In this document: positions 42,150 through 51,280 of the stretch, piece after piece
Layout: each line of letters starts with the position of its first letter
How positions within the stretch are numbered: position 1 is the first letter of the stretch
Assembly: GCF_002159265.1 (NCBI RefSeq)
Contig: NZ_NFHG01000001.1
Coordinates: 186,001 to 250,000 of the forward strand
Source: Flavonifractor sp. An82
GTDB lineage: Bacteria; Bacillota; Clostridia; Oscillospirales; Oscillospiraceae
Direction: 5' to 3'
Length of the DNA: 64,000 nt
The notes under the pieces: generated by a model
What the model saw: only the letters and a program-made list of their open reading frames with translations
Told to the model about the DNA's origin: nothing
Database searches by the model: none
Position numbers and translations under genes: made by a program

Positions 42150-42839
42150 ATGGAGACCTGTCATATTTTAGTGGTGGAAGACGACCAGGACATCAACAAT
42201 CTGCTGTGCAGGATTCTGACCGGGGCGGGGTATGACTGCCGCCCCGCCTATTCCGGCAGCGAGGCCGCCCTGTGGGCGGAGCAGTACGACTACGACCTGG
42301 TGCTGCTGGACCTGATGCTCCCCGGCCTCACCGGGGAGGAGTTCATTGCCCAGCTCCGCCAGCGCAAGACCATGCCCATCATCGTCCTCTCCGCCAAGGC
42401 GGGACTGGAGGACCGGGTCAATGTGCTCAAACTGGGGGCGGACGACTTCATTCCCAAGCCCTTTGACAATATGGAGGTGCTGGCCCGGGTGGAGGCCCAG
42501 CTGCGCCGGTACAAGCAGTTCGACCGGGGCACCGGCGGCGCAGTGCTCACCCACGGGGACCTGAAGCTGGACAAGGAGGGGGTGGCCGTCACCGCCGCAG
42601 GCAAGCCGGTGGCCGTCACCGCCCGGGAGTTCCGTATTCTGGCCCTGCTCATGGAGCATCCCAAGAAGGTGTTCACCCGGGAGGAGCTCTACCAGCAGGT
42701 GTGGGGCGGGGAGTACATGGGGGACGACAACACGGTGAACGTCCACATCTCCAACCTGCGCTCCAAGCTGGCCAAGGCCAGTCCCACTGAATATATCAAA
42801 ACGGTGTGGGGTATCGGCTTCAAGCTCAGCGATCTTTAA
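42150..42839 (+). CDS. OmpR-type response regulator
   Basis: The ATG at 42150 has GGGAGGAGCGAC before it. The 229-residue protein has a receiver domain with Asp54 (LVLLDLMLPG) and Lys103 (IPKPF), then an OmpR/PhoB-type winged helix ending TVWGIGFKLSDL. Its partner kinase is the gene at 45422, beyond three transporter genes. It likely controls the transporter in response to an antimicrobial. Confidence 0.92.
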   Translation: METCHILVVEDDQDINNLLCRILTGAGYDCRPAYSGSEAALWAEQYDYDLVLLDLMLPGLTGEEFIAQLRQRKTMPIIVLSAKAGLEDRVNVLKLGADDFIPKPFDNMEVLARVEAQLRRYKQFDRGTGGAVLTHGDLKLDKEGVAVTAAGKPVAVTAREFRILALLMEHPKKVFTREELYQQVWGGEYMGDDNTVNVHISNLRSKLAKASPTEYIKTVWGIGFKLSDL

Positions 42840-42921
42840 ACATTCTTCACCTTTGCTTAAAGACCAATTATTGACTTGCCTGTATACTGGCATCACAATC
42901 CAAGAGAAAGGCTGATGCCCA

Positions 42922-43842
42922 ATGACAGATACCGTATTGGCCACCAAGAGCCTGACCAAGCGATACGGTTCCCACCTGGCGGTTGACCGGGTGGAGCTTA
43001 CCGTACAGAAGGGTCAGATCTACGGCCTGGTGGGCCGCAACGGCGCAGGCAAGACCACCATCATCCGCATGATCACCGGACAGACCGCGCCCACGGCGGG
43101 GGAGATCTCCCTCTTCGGCGCCACGGGAAAGGACCTGCTGAAGCTGCGCGCCCGCACCGGGGTCATGGTGGAGACCCCCAGCTTCTATCCCTACCTCACC
43201 GCCCGGCAGAATCTGGAGTACTACCGCCTCCAGCGGGGCATCCCCGGCAAGGGGACGGTGGACCAGGTGCTGGAGGAGACCGACCTGGCGGACACCGGGA
43301 AGAAGGTCTTTAAAAACTTCTCCCTGGGCATGAAGCAGCGGCTGGGTCTGGCCCTGGCCCTGATGAACCGGCCCGACTTCCTGCTGCTGGACGAGCCCAT
43401 CAACGGCCTGGACCCGGAGGGCATCGTGGAGTTCCGCAACCTGCTGCTCAAGCTCAATCAGGAGCGGCAGACCACCATTCTCATCTCCAGCCACATCCTG
43501 CCCGAGCTGGCCAATCTGGCCACCTGCTACGGCTTCATCGACAAGGGAGTCATGCTGGAGCAGATCACCGCCCGGGCCCTGGAGGAGAAGTGCCGGGCCT
43601 GCATCGAGGTCCAGGTGGGGGACGCCTCCGCCGCCGCCCTGGTGCTGGAGCAGCAGCTGGGCACCCGGGACTATGAGGTGCTGCCCGGCGGCACGCTGCG
43701 GCTGTACAGCTTTTTGGACCAGCCCCAGACGGTGTCCCGTGTGCTGGTGGAGGGGGGCGTGGCCCTGCACTCCCTTGAGAGCCGGGGCGCCAACCTGGAG
43801 GACTACTTCCTGTCCATGATCGGAGGTGTCCGCCATGCGTAA
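42922..43842 (+). CDS. Antimicrobial-type ABC transporter ATPase (BcrA-like)
   Basis: This 306-residue ATPase has Walker A GRNGAGKTT (residues 38-46), the signature NFSLGMKQRLG and Walker B LLLDEP followed by INGLDPEG. These features are typical of BcrA/bacitracin and lantibiotic-protection ATPases. Two permease genes follow, and the flanking two-component genes suggest regulated antimicrobial resistance. The stop overlaps the start of the first permease. Confidence 0.92.
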   Translation: MTDTVLATKSLTKRYGSHLAVDRVELTVQKGQIYGLVGRNGAGKTTIIRMITGQTAPTAGEISLFGATGKDLLKLRARTGVMVETPSFYPYLTARQNLEYYRLQRGIPGKGTVDQVLEETDLADTGKKVFKNFSLGMKQRLGLALALMNRPDFLLLDEPINGLDPEGIVEFRNLLLKLNQERQTTILISSHILPELANLATCYGFIDKGVMLEQITARALEEKCRACIEVQVGDASAAALVLEQQLGTRDYEVLPGGTLRLYSFLDQPQTVSRVLVEGGVALHSLESRGANLEDYFLSMIGGVRHA

Positions 43843-44590
43843 CTATCTGGCCGCTGAATGCTACAAAGTGTTTCATAGAAAGTATTTCTATCTGTCCCTG
43901 CTGGTGGCGCTGGCCCTGGAGGGGCTCATCGTGTGGGGCAGCTGGTTTACCTGGTCCAACGGCAATACCGGCATGGACTTCTACTCCGCCGCCATCACCA
44001 TGGTCATGCTGCTGAGCATTGGCCTGTACGCCACCATCCTCACCGGCGACATGGTCTTTTCCGAGCAGTACAAGTACAACACCCTGAAAAATGAGGTGGC
44101 CTTTGGAGTGCCCCGCTGGCGCATCTACCTGGGCAAGCTGACGGTGGCCACCCTGGTGGCGCTGGTCGCCGCCGTGGTGATGACCGTGTTTTACATTGGC
44201 GGCTGCTGGCTGCTGCTGCCCCACAACGAAAGCGATGGGATGGCGCTCCAGGCCATCGGCTACACCCTGGCCGGGTCCCTGCCCCTGTGGCTGGGCGCTC
44301 AGGGCCTGGTGCTGGCCTGCTACTTCCTGGTGCGCAACACCACCCTGGCCGCCTTTGTGGCGGTGGCCCTGCTGGGCGTGCTGCCCCCCGTCCTTCAGCT
44401 GTGCGGCCTGCTCATAAACCCCGTCTTTGAGACCATCCGGCAGTTCATGCCTGCCGTGATGCTGGAAGCCCTGCGCAATCACGCCTTCCAGTGGGACTAT
44501 GTGGGCCAGTGCTGGATCGTGGGTCTGGCCCTGCTGGTGGGCTCCATTGTTGTGGGAATGATCGTGTTCCAGAAAAAAGAGATCCGCTGA
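43835..44590 (+). CDS. ABC transporter permease 1
   Basis: The ATG at 43835 with CGGAGGTGTCCGCC is preferred to the upstream GTG. The 251-residue protein has about six membrane helices, for example LSLLVALALEGLIVWGSWF and AFVAVALLGVLPPVLQLCG, and the ABC-2-like segment FSEQYKYNTLKNEVAFGVPR. It pairs with the following permease, which shares the same TLKNEVxFG motif. Both would form the membrane part of an antimicrobial exporter. Confidence 0.87.
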   Translation: MRNYLAAECYKVFHRKYFYLSLLVALALEGLIVWGSWFTWSNGNTGMDFYSAAITMVMLLSIGLYATILTGDMVFSEQYKYNTLKNEVAFGVPRWRIYLGKLTVATLVALVAAVVMTVFYIGGCWLLLPHNESDGMALQAIGYTLAGSLPLWLGAQGLVLACYFLVRNTTLAAFVAVALLGVLPPVLQLCGLLINPVFETIRQFMPAVMLEALRNHAFQWDYVGQCWIVGLALLVGSIVVGMIVFQKKEIR

Positions 44591-44613
44591 GGGCGGAGCC
44601 GGGAGGGAAGACC

Positions 44614-45357
44614 GTGCTCAATTATAGTAAGGCCGAGCTGTGGAAAGCCTTCCGGCACAAGGGGACCTATGTGCTGGTCCTCATTCTGGTGGTCCTCACC
44701 GGCCTGTTTACTGTGCTGATGCTGTCGGCGGAGGCCTTTTACCAGATGGCCTCTGCCGCTACCACCACCATGCTGCTGGGGCTGCTGGTGGCACCGCTGC
44801 TCACTCAGCTGGTGGACGGCAGCTCCATCAGTACCCTGAAGAACGAGGTCTCCTTCGGCGTGGGCCGGGGGCGGATCTATCTGGGCAAGCTGGTCACCGG
44901 CCTGCTGCTGGGGCTGGGGCTGTGCCTGCTGCTGTTGGGGGGCTATCTGCTGACGGGCTGGCTGGTGCTGCCCCACAGCCCGGAGGAGGACCTGACAGCC
45001 CTGGGCGTGGTGGGCTTCACCCTGCTGGGGGCCCTTCCCATCTGGTGCGGCGTGTACAGCCTGTGCCATATGATGGCCATGCTCATCCCCAGTACGGCAG
45101 GGTGGCTGTCCATCTACTATGTGCTCACCTTTTTCGGCCAGCCCATTCTGGTGGCCCTCATTGCCACTTTTACCACTGGCCGAATGAGCAACCTGATCCA
45201 GGCCGTCCTGATGCCCATGTCCCTGCTGATGCCCAACTATCTGTCGGGCTGGATTACCTGGGAGTATCAGGTGTGGTGCTGGGCCATCGGACTGGGTTGG
45301 CTGGCGGCCACCACGGGCCTGGGCCTGTTCTGTCTGGGCAAAAAGGAAATCAAATAA
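44614..45357 (+). CDS. ABC transporter permease 2
   Basis: Translation starts at a GTG with GGGAGGGAAGACC upstream. The 247-residue protein has six membrane helices and the motif STLKNEVSFGVGRGRIYLGK, like the first permease (KNEVAFGVPRWRIYLGK). That similarity suggests an ancient duplication. The two form the transmembrane pair with the upstream ATPase. A hairpin (45369-45396) follows. Confidence 0.87.
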   Translation: MLNYSKAELWKAFRHKGTYVLVLILVVLTGLFTVLMLSAEAFYQMASAATTTMLLGLLVAPLLTQLVDGSSISTLKNEVSFGVGRGRIYLGKLVTGLLLGLGLCLLLLGGYLLTGWLVLPHSPEEDLTALGVVGFTLLGALPIWCGVYSLCHMMAMLIPSTAGWLSIYYVLTFFGQPILVALIATFTTGRMSNLIQAVLMPMSLLMPNYLSGWITWEYQVWCWAIGLGWLAATTGLGLFCLGKKEIK

Positions 45358-45368
45358 GAAGGAGCCGA

Positions 45369-45396
45369 CGGGCGTGCCGCAATGGCGGCACGCCCG
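45369..45396 (+). other. Hairpin between permease 2 and the histidine kinase
   Basis: A 12-bp perfect stem CGGGCGTGCCGC / GCGGCACGCCCG with an AATG loop has no T-run. It could reduce the level of the kinase message below that of the transporter. Confidence 0.55.
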
Positions 45397-45421
45397 CTTG
45401 GGCTGGAAAGGAGAGGGGACC

Positions 45422-46324
45422 ATGGGGATCGTCCTGTTATGCATCCTGCTGGCGGTGGTCTGCGCCGGCCTGGGACTGTGGGTGTGGACCCAGCACAGGG
45501 CTCTGAAGGAGGCTGCGGCGCAGCTGGAGGAGTTGGTCCGGGGAGACAGCACCACCCGGCTGCGGATGGCGGTGCCCAACCGGGCGGCGGAGGAACTGCT
45601 GGAGGAGGTCAACCGGCTGCTGGAGCAGCGGCGGGAGGATCAGTCCCACTGGCTGGAGCGGGAGCGCTCCCTCCGCCAGCAGATCGCCAACGTGTCCCAC
45701 GACCTGCGCACCCCTCTGACCTCCATTTTGGGCTACCTCCAGCTGATGGAGGGGGAGGACCTGCCGGAGGAGGAGCGGCGGGAGTATCTGGCGGTGGTGG
45801 AGAGCCGTGCCCGTGCCCTCCAGAGCCTCATCACCGGCTTTTACGATCTGTCCCGGCTGGAGGGGGGCGAGTACCCCCTGGAGCGGGAGCCAGTCAATCT
45901 CTATACCAGCCTGTCCGGCCTGCTGGCCGCCTTCTACAACGATTTCACCGATAAGGGCTTTGACATGACGGTGGAGCTGGAGGAGAACCTGCCCCCGGTG
46001 CAGGCCGACAGCGGCGGGGTGCTGCGGGTGTTCACCAACCTGATCCGCAACGCCCTGGACCACGGCAGGGGACGCATGACCATCAAGCTCTACCGGGAGG
46101 GGGAGCAGGTGGTGAGCCTCTTTGCCAATGAGACCGACGAGCTGACCGAGGAGGATCTGCCCCGGGTGTTCGACCGGTTCTTTACCTCGGATAAGATGCG
46201 CACCGGCCGCAACACCGGCCTGGGTCTGGCCATCGTCAAGACCCTGACCCAGCAGATGGGCTGCGGGGTGACGGCGGCCCTGGAGGACGGCATGTTTGCC
46301 ATCCGGGTGACCTGGCCTCTGTAA
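45422..46324 (+). CDS. Sensor histidine kinase
   Basis: The ATG at 45422 has AAGGAGAGGGGACC before it. The 300-residue protein has one clear N-terminal membrane helix (LLCILLAVVCAGLGLWVW), little extracellular sequence, a HisKA domain with phospho-acceptor His93 (NVSHDLRTPLTSILGYL), the N box NLIRNALDHG and G boxes NTGLGLAIVK. Such short kinases often sense through a neighbouring ABC transporter. It pairs with the response regulator at 42150. Confidence 0.93.
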   Translation: MGIVLLCILLAVVCAGLGLWVWTQHRALKEAAAQLEELVRGDSTTRLRMAVPNRAAEELLEEVNRLLEQRREDQSHWLERERSLRQQIANVSHDLRTPLTSILGYLQLMEGEDLPEEERREYLAVVESRARALQSLITGFYDLSRLEGGEYPLEREPVNLYTSLSGLLAAFYNDFTDKGFDMTVELEENLPPVQADSGGVLRVFTNLIRNALDHGRGRMTIKLYREGEQVVSLFANETDELTEEDLPRVFDRFFTSDKMRTGRNTGLGLAIVKTLTQQMGCGVTAALEDGMFAIRVTWPL

Positions 46325-46369
46325 GGGGTGGGTTTGTTTGTCATAACCGCCAAAGGCGGTGATTCCCGC

Positions 46370-46398
46370 TTGACAAAGCAGGGGAAAGCTGATATCGT
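46370..46398 (+). promoter_or_regulatory. Promoter of nfnAB
   Basis: A perfect TTGACA (46370-46375) and TATCGT (46393-46398) are 17 bases apart. The 5' leader of about 130 bases holds no recognised riboswitch. Confidence 0.7.
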
Positions 46399-46536
46399 GT
46401 ATCCGTATGACTGGAAAGGCCGCAAACCGTTGGGGCTGTAGGATTTTAAACTGGTCAGTCATAATTGGAATGGCTGGAAGCGGCGTCCCAGGAAGGGCCG
46501 CACTACAGACCGCAGAGAAGAAGAGGTTGAATCAAC

Positions 46537-47394
46537 ATGGTAAAGATCGTACGGAAAAAGGTACTCAACCCCAGCGTCACCCTGCTGGAGGTAGAGGCCC
46601 CTCTCATTGCCAAGAAGGCCCGGGCCGGGCAGTTTATCATCCTGCGCCTGGATGAGCAGGGGGAGCGCATCCCTCTGACCATCGCCGACTATGACCGGGA
46701 GAAGGGCACCATTACTATTATCTTCCAGAAGGTGGGTCTGACCACCGAGCTGCTGGCCGACCTGAACGAGGGCGACCACATTCAGGATTTCGTGGGCCCC
46801 CTGGGCCTGCCCACCGAGCTGCCTGAGGGCGCCAAGCGGGTCTGCGTGGTGGGCGGCGGCGTAGGCTGCGCCATTGCCTATCCCCAGGCCAAGACCTGCC
46901 ATGCCGAGGGCATCGAGGTGGACGTCATTGCCGGCTTCCGCTCCAAGGACATCGTGATCCTGGAGGACGAGTTCAAGGCGGTGAGCGACCACTGCTATAT
47001 CATGACCGACGACGGCTCCTACGGCGAGCAGGGCTTCGTCACCGTGAAGCTGAAGGAGCTCATTGACTCCGGCGTCCACTATGACGCCGTCATCGCCATC
47101 GGCCCCATCCCCATGATGAAGTTTGTGTCCAAGACCACCGAGCCCTATGGCATCAAGACCATCGTGTCCCTGAACCCCATCATGATCGACGGCACCGGCA
47201 TGTGCGGCGGCTGCCGCGTCACTGTGGGCGGCAAGATGAAGTTTGCCTGCGTGGACGGCCCCGACTTTGACGGCCACGAGGTGGACTTTGATGAGCTGAT
47301 GAACCGCAACGCCGTGTACCGTGCCCAGGAGGCGGAGGAGAAGGAGCGCCACGCCTGCCGCATGGACCAGCTTGCCAAGGAAATGATCCAGTAA
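46537..47394 (+). CDS. nfnA: NfnA, ferredoxin-NADP reductase subunit alpha
   Basis: The 285-residue protein begins MVKIVRKKVLNPSVTLLEVE, an FAD-binding ferredoxin-reductase fold, followed by the NAD-binding segment VCVVGGGVGCAIAYPQAK. A C-terminal iron-sulfur loop contains GTGMCGGCRVTVGGK and FACVDGPDF. It is the small subunit of the electron-bifurcating transhydrogenase, which couples ferredoxin, NADH and NADPH. Alternative dihydroorotate-dehydrogenase-type reductases share the fold. The nfnB gene follows 14 bases later. Confidence 0.93.
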   Translation: MVKIVRKKVLNPSVTLLEVEAPLIAKKARAGQFIILRLDEQGERIPLTIADYDREKGTITIIFQKVGLTTELLADLNEGDHIQDFVGPLGLPTELPEGAKRVCVVGGGVGCAIAYPQAKTCHAEGIEVDVIAGFRSKDIVILEDEFKAVSDHCYIMTDDGSYGEQGFVTVKLKELIDSGVHYDAVIAIGPIPMMKFVSKTTEPYGIKTIVSLNPIMIDGTGMCGGCRVTVGGKMKFACVDGPDFDGHEVDFDELMNRNAVYRAQEAEEKERHACRMDQLAKEMIQ

Positions 47395-47408
47395 GGAGGA
47401 CTGACAAC

Positions 47409-48806
47409 ATGCCTAATATGAGTTTGAAGAAGGTCCCCATGCCGGAGCAGGACCCCAATGTGCGCAACCACAATTTCCAGGAGGTTTCCCTGGGCTATAC
47501 CGCCGAGATGGCCATGGAGGAGGCCACCCGCTGCCTCAACTGCAAGCATAAGCCCTGCGTGGGCGGCTGCCCCGTGAACATCCGCATCCCCGAGTTTATT
47601 GCCAAGGTGGCCGAGGGCGATTTCAAGGCCGCCTATGATATCATCTCCGACACCAACGCCCTGCCCAGCGTCAGCGGCCGGGTGTGCCCCCAGGAGAGCC
47701 AGTGTGAGGCCCGCTGCGTCCGGGCCATCAAGGGCGAGCCGGTGGCCATCGGCCGTCTGGAGCGCTTTGTGGCCGACTGGTACCGGGAGAACATCAACGC
47801 CATGCCGGAAAAGCCCCAGACCAACGGCATCAAGGTGGCGGTGGTGGGCTCCGGCCCTGCCAGCCTGACCTGCGCCAGCGACCTGGCCAAGCACGGCTAT
47901 GAGGTTACCATTTTCGAGGCCTTCCATACTGCCGGTGGCGTGCTGGTGTACGGCATCCCCGAGTTCCGTCTGCCCAAGGCCATTGTCCAGAACGAGGTGG
48001 ATAAGCTGACCGCTCTGGGCGTGGACCTGGAGACCGACATGGTCATCGGCAAGACCTTCGACATCGACGAGATGTTTGAGGAGGGCTACGAGGCCGTGTT
48101 TATCGGCTCCGGCGCCGGCCTGCCCATGTTCATGGGCATCGAGGGCGAGACCCTGGCGGGCGTGTACTCCGCCAACGAGTACCTGACCCGTATCAACCTG
48201 ATGAAGGCCTACCGGGAGGGCTATGACACCCCCCTGAAGATCTCCGGCTCCGCCGCCATCATCGGCGGCGGCAACGTGGCCATGGACGCCGCCCGCTGCG
48301 CCAAGCGCATGGGCGCCAAGCACGTGTATGTCCTCTACCGCCGTGACGAGGAGGAGATGCCCGCCCGTAAGGAGGAGGTCCACCACGCCAAAGAGGAGGG
48401 CATCGAGTTCATGCTCCTCACCAACCCCGTGCGGGTGCTGGACGACGGCACCGGCAAGGTGGGCGGCCTGGAGTGCGTGAAGATGCGCCTTGCCGCCCCC
48501 GACGAGAGCGGCCGCCGTGCCCCCAAGGTGGTGGAGGGCTCCAACTTCAACCTGGAAGTGGATACCGTGGTCATGAGCCTGGGCACCAGCCCCAACCCCC
48601 TGATCCGGTCCACCACCCCCGGCCTGGAGACCAACAAGAAGGGCTGCCTCCAGGTGGACGAGGAGACCATGGCTACCAGCCGCGAGGGCGTGTACGCCGG
48701 CGGCGACGCCGTGACCGGCGCTGCCACCGTCATCCTGGCCATGGGCGCCGGCAAGAAGGCCGCCGCCTCCATGCACGAGTACCTCACCAAAAAGCACAGC
48801 AAGTAA
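47409..48806 (+). CDS. nfnB: NfnB, NADPH-dependent glutamate-synthase-like subunit
   Basis: The 465-residue protein has two N-terminal iron-sulfur motifs, CLNCKHKPCVGGCPVNI and CPQESQCEARCV, then FAD and NAD(P) sites (VAVVGSGPASLTCASDLA and AAIIGGGNVAMDAARCA). The C-terminal GDAVTGAATVILAMGAG is typical of this family. With NfnA it forms the transhydrogenase used by many anaerobes to balance reduced ferredoxin and NADPH. A terminator lies just downstream. Confidence 0.94.
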   Translation: MPNMSLKKVPMPEQDPNVRNHNFQEVSLGYTAEMAMEEATRCLNCKHKPCVGGCPVNIRIPEFIAKVAEGDFKAAYDIISDTNALPSVSGRVCPQESQCEARCVRAIKGEPVAIGRLERFVADWYRENINAMPEKPQTNGIKVAVVGSGPASLTCASDLAKHGYEVTIFEAFHTAGGVLVYGIPEFRLPKAIVQNEVDKLTALGVDLETDMVIGKTFDIDEMFEEGYEAVFIGSGAGLPMFMGIEGETLAGVYSANEYLTRINLMKAYREGYDTPLKISGSAAIIGGGNVAMDAARCAKRMGAKHVYVLYRRDEEEMPARKEEVHHAKEEGIEFMLLTNPVRVLDDGTGKVGGLECVKMRLAAPDESGRRAPKVVEGSNFNLEVDTVVMSLGTSPNPLIRSTTPGLETNKKGCLQVDEETMATSREGVYAGGDAVTGAATVILAMGAGKKAAASMHEYLTKKHSK

Positions 48807-48812
48807 GCTTCC

Positions 48813-48849
48813 AAGGGACCTGCCCCATAGCCGGGGCGGGTCCCTTTTT
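48813..48849 (+). terminator. Terminator of nfnAB
   Basis: The stem AAGGGACCTGCCCC / GGGGCGGGTCCCTT (one G-T-type pair) is followed by TTTTTCC. Confidence 0.85.
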
Positions 48850-48964
48850 CCATTCAGAACAGTTACTAAAAGGAAAGCTGCTGTGCAAAAGGTGGGGGTT
48901 GCGGGCGGGGCGGGGGAGAGGTACACTATACTCCGTATGAGACAGAGAAAAAGGAGAGAGTGGA

Positions 48965-50302
48965 ATGCCCGCCCTTCAAAATGACCTGACCCAGGGCAGC
49001 GTCAGCAGGAAGCTGATCCGCTACGCCATGCCCCTGGTGGCCTCCAGCTTATTGCAGGCCATCTATTCCATTACAGACATCATCATTGCCGGCCACTTCA
49101 TCGGTGATGTGGGAATCTCGGCCATCAACACCTCCAGCGTCATTATGAATATGCTGACCCAGCTGGCCATCGGCCTGACGGTAGGCGGCAACATCCTGGT
49201 GGGCCGCTACTTCGGCAGCGGCGATGAGGAGGAGCGGAAGAAGGCGGCGGGCAACACCCTGACGGTGGGCGCCATTGCCGGTATTCTGTTTACCGCCATG
49301 GTTTTGCTGCTGGCCCGGCCCTTCCTGGTGCTGCTGAAGGCCCCCGCCATGGAGGAATCGGTGGCCTACCTGGGGATCTGCGGCATCGGCCTGCTGTTCA
49401 TCTTCGGCTATAACGCCCTGTCGGCCATCCTGCGGGGCGTGGGCAACTCCCGCATCCCGCTGTACTGCATCATCGCGTCGGTGAGCCTGAACGTGATCCT
49501 GGACATCCTCTTTGTAGCGGTGTGGCGGATGGGGGTGGCGGGTGCCGCCCTGGCCACCATCATCGGCCAGGCGGTGTCCTTTGTCACCGCCCTGGTGTTC
49601 AGCCTGCGCCACCGGGAGAGCCTGGGTTTGCAGCTGCGCTACCTGAAGCCGGAGCGCCGGATGGTGGGCGCCACCCTGAAGCTGGGCCTGCCGGTGGCCC
49701 TCCAGTGGACCATCGCCAGCGTCTCCTGGCTGGTGGTGCTCACCCTGGTGAACAAGTACGGCGTGGTGGTGTCCGCCGCCAACGGGGCCTCCAACAAGAT
49801 CCGGGATTTCTGCCAGCTCTTCCTGTCCGCCCTCACCACCGGCGCCGGCACCATGTGCGCCCAGTGCCTGGGCGCCAAGCTGTATGACCGTGCCGAGCAG
49901 GTGATGAAGACCTGTATGAAGCTCTCCCTGGGCATGGCCGCCGTCATTATCCTGCTGGCCGAGGTGCTGGCCCCCTGGCTGGTGATGATCTTTACCCCCG
50001 ACCCGGAGGTACAGCACTGGGCGGTCATCAACCTGCGCATCGAGATCATCTGCCAGCTCTTCTACGCCGGCATGTTCACCTACAATACCCTGGCCACCGG
50101 TTCGGGCCACACGGTGTTCATCATGTGGAACTCCTTCCTCAACTGCATCGTGGTGCGGCTGGTGCTGGCGGTGGTGCTGGAGCACTTCATCGGCATCTAC
50201 GGCGTCTATCTGGCCTGCGGCATTGCCGTGTCCAGCTCGGTGCCGGTGGGATACTGGTTCTACCGCTCCAAGCGCTGGATGAAGCCCAAGCATGTTCAGT
50301 AA
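48965..50302 (+). CDS. MATE-family multidrug exporter
   Basis: This 445-residue protein has twelve predicted membrane helices in two halves and the MATE starts MPLVASSLLQAIYSITDI and TLKLGLPVALQWTIASVSW. It would exchange drugs or metabolites for cations. A possible promoter (TTGCGG and TACACT with 17-base spacing) lies just upstream. The gene stands alone between terminators. A second, more distant MATE gene is at 53106-54455. Confidence 0.92.
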   Translation: MPALQNDLTQGSVSRKLIRYAMPLVASSLLQAIYSITDIIIAGHFIGDVGISAINTSSVIMNMLTQLAIGLTVGGNILVGRYFGSGDEEERKKAAGNTLTVGAIAGILFTAMVLLLARPFLVLLKAPAMEESVAYLGICGIGLLFIFGYNALSAILRGVGNSRIPLYCIIASVSLNVILDILFVAVWRMGVAGAALATIIGQAVSFVTALVFSLRHRESLGLQLRYLKPERRMVGATLKLGLPVALQWTIASVSWLVVLTLVNKYGVVVSAANGASNKIRDFCQLFLSALTTGAGTMCAQCLGAKLYDRAEQVMKTCMKLSLGMAAVIILLAEVLAPWLVMIFTPDPEVQHWAVINLRIEIICQLFYAGMFTYNTLATGSGHTVFIMWNSFLNCIVVRLVLAVVLEHFIGIYGVYLACGIAVSSSVPVGYWFYRSKRWMKPKHVQ

Positions 50303-50307
50303 GACAA

Positions 50308-50337
50308 AAAACGCGGGTGGAATACCCGCGTTTTTTT
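50308..50337 (+). terminator. Terminator of the first MATE gene
   Basis: A 10-bp stem AAACGCGGGT / ACCCGCGTTT with a five-base loop is followed by T7. Confidence 0.87.
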
Positions 50338-50431
50338 GTAAGCCGATGGTTGAAACGTGCAGTTTTCTCAGGTATACTAGGATTCAGATAATATTGGCCC
50401 TCCGGGCCCACAGAATGGAAAGGTGAATCGA

Positions 50432-51277
50432 ATGGAACAGTCAAAGGTCCACGCACTGGCCGTCACAGCTGCCCGTGCCCGCCTGCTGGCGATGGACATG
50501 GTCCACGACGCGGCCTCCGGCCACATCGGCGGCTCCCTGTCCTCCATGGACATCATTACCACCCTGTACGGTCATGTGATGCGGGTGGATCCCGCCCATC
50601 CCCGGGACCCCGACCGGGACCGCTTCGTGCTGTCCAAGGGACACTGTACCCCCGCCCTCTACCCCAATCTGGCGCTGAAGGGCTATTTCCCCGTGGAGGA
50701 CCTGAAGCTCTTCCGCTCCATCAAGGGTGAGATGTCCGGCCACGCTGAGATGCGCCACGTCAGGGGCGTGGACATGTCCACCGGCTCCCTGGGCCAGGGC
50801 ATCTCCGCCGCCGTGGGCATGGCCCTGGCGGGCAAGGCCGACCAGAAGGACTACCGTGTGTATGCCCTGCTGGGCGACGGCGAGATCGAGGAGGGCCAGG
50901 TGTGGGAGGCCGCCATGTCCGCCGCCAAGTACCACCTGGACAACCTGTGCGCCATCGTGGACGTCAACGGCCTGCAGATCGACGGCGCCACCGCCGACGT
51001 CATGCCCTCCGAGCCTCTGGACAAGAAGTTCGAGGCCTTCAACTGGAACGTGATCCACGTGGACGGCCACGACTTCAACGCCCTGGAGGAGGCCTTCAAC
51101 GCCGCTGCCGCCTGCAGGGGCAAGCCCACCGTGCTGCTGGCCAAGACCGTCAAGGGCAAGGGGGTCTCCTTCATGGAGGGGAACTACGGCTGGCACGGCA
51201 AGGCCCCCAACGACGAGCAGTATGAACAGGCCCATGCGGAGCTGGCCGCGACGCTGGCGGAACTGGAGGGAAAGTAA
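50432..51277 (+). CDS. Transketolase N-terminal subunit
   Basis: The ATG at 50432 is preferred to the GTG at 50423 because of an AAGGTG site. The 281-residue protein carries the thiamine diphosphate motif GDGEIEEGQVWEAAMSA ending in VDVNG and the conserved SGHIGGSLSSMDI. It is half of a split transketolase; the partner is the next gene. Together they move two-carbon units in the pentose phosphate pathway or shuffle keto sugars. Confidence 0.93.
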   Translation: MEQSKVHALAVTAARARLLAMDMVHDAASGHIGGSLSSMDIITTLYGHVMRVDPAHPRDPDRDRFVLSKGHCTPALYPNLALKGYFPVEDLKLFRSIKGEMSGHAEMRHVRGVDMSTGSLGQGISAAVGMALAGKADQKDYRVYALLGDGEIEEGQVWEAAMSAAKYHLDNLCAIVDVNGLQIDGATADVMPSEPLDKKFEAFNWNVIHVDGHDFNALEEAFNAAAACRGKPTVLLAKTVKGKGVSFMEGNYGWHGKAPNDEQYEQAHAELAATLAELEGK

Positions 51278-51280
51278 GCC

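Noticed and set aside
46399-46536. Riboswitch in the nfnA leader
   Set aside because: No known aptamer consensus was recognised; only short weak hairpins are seen.
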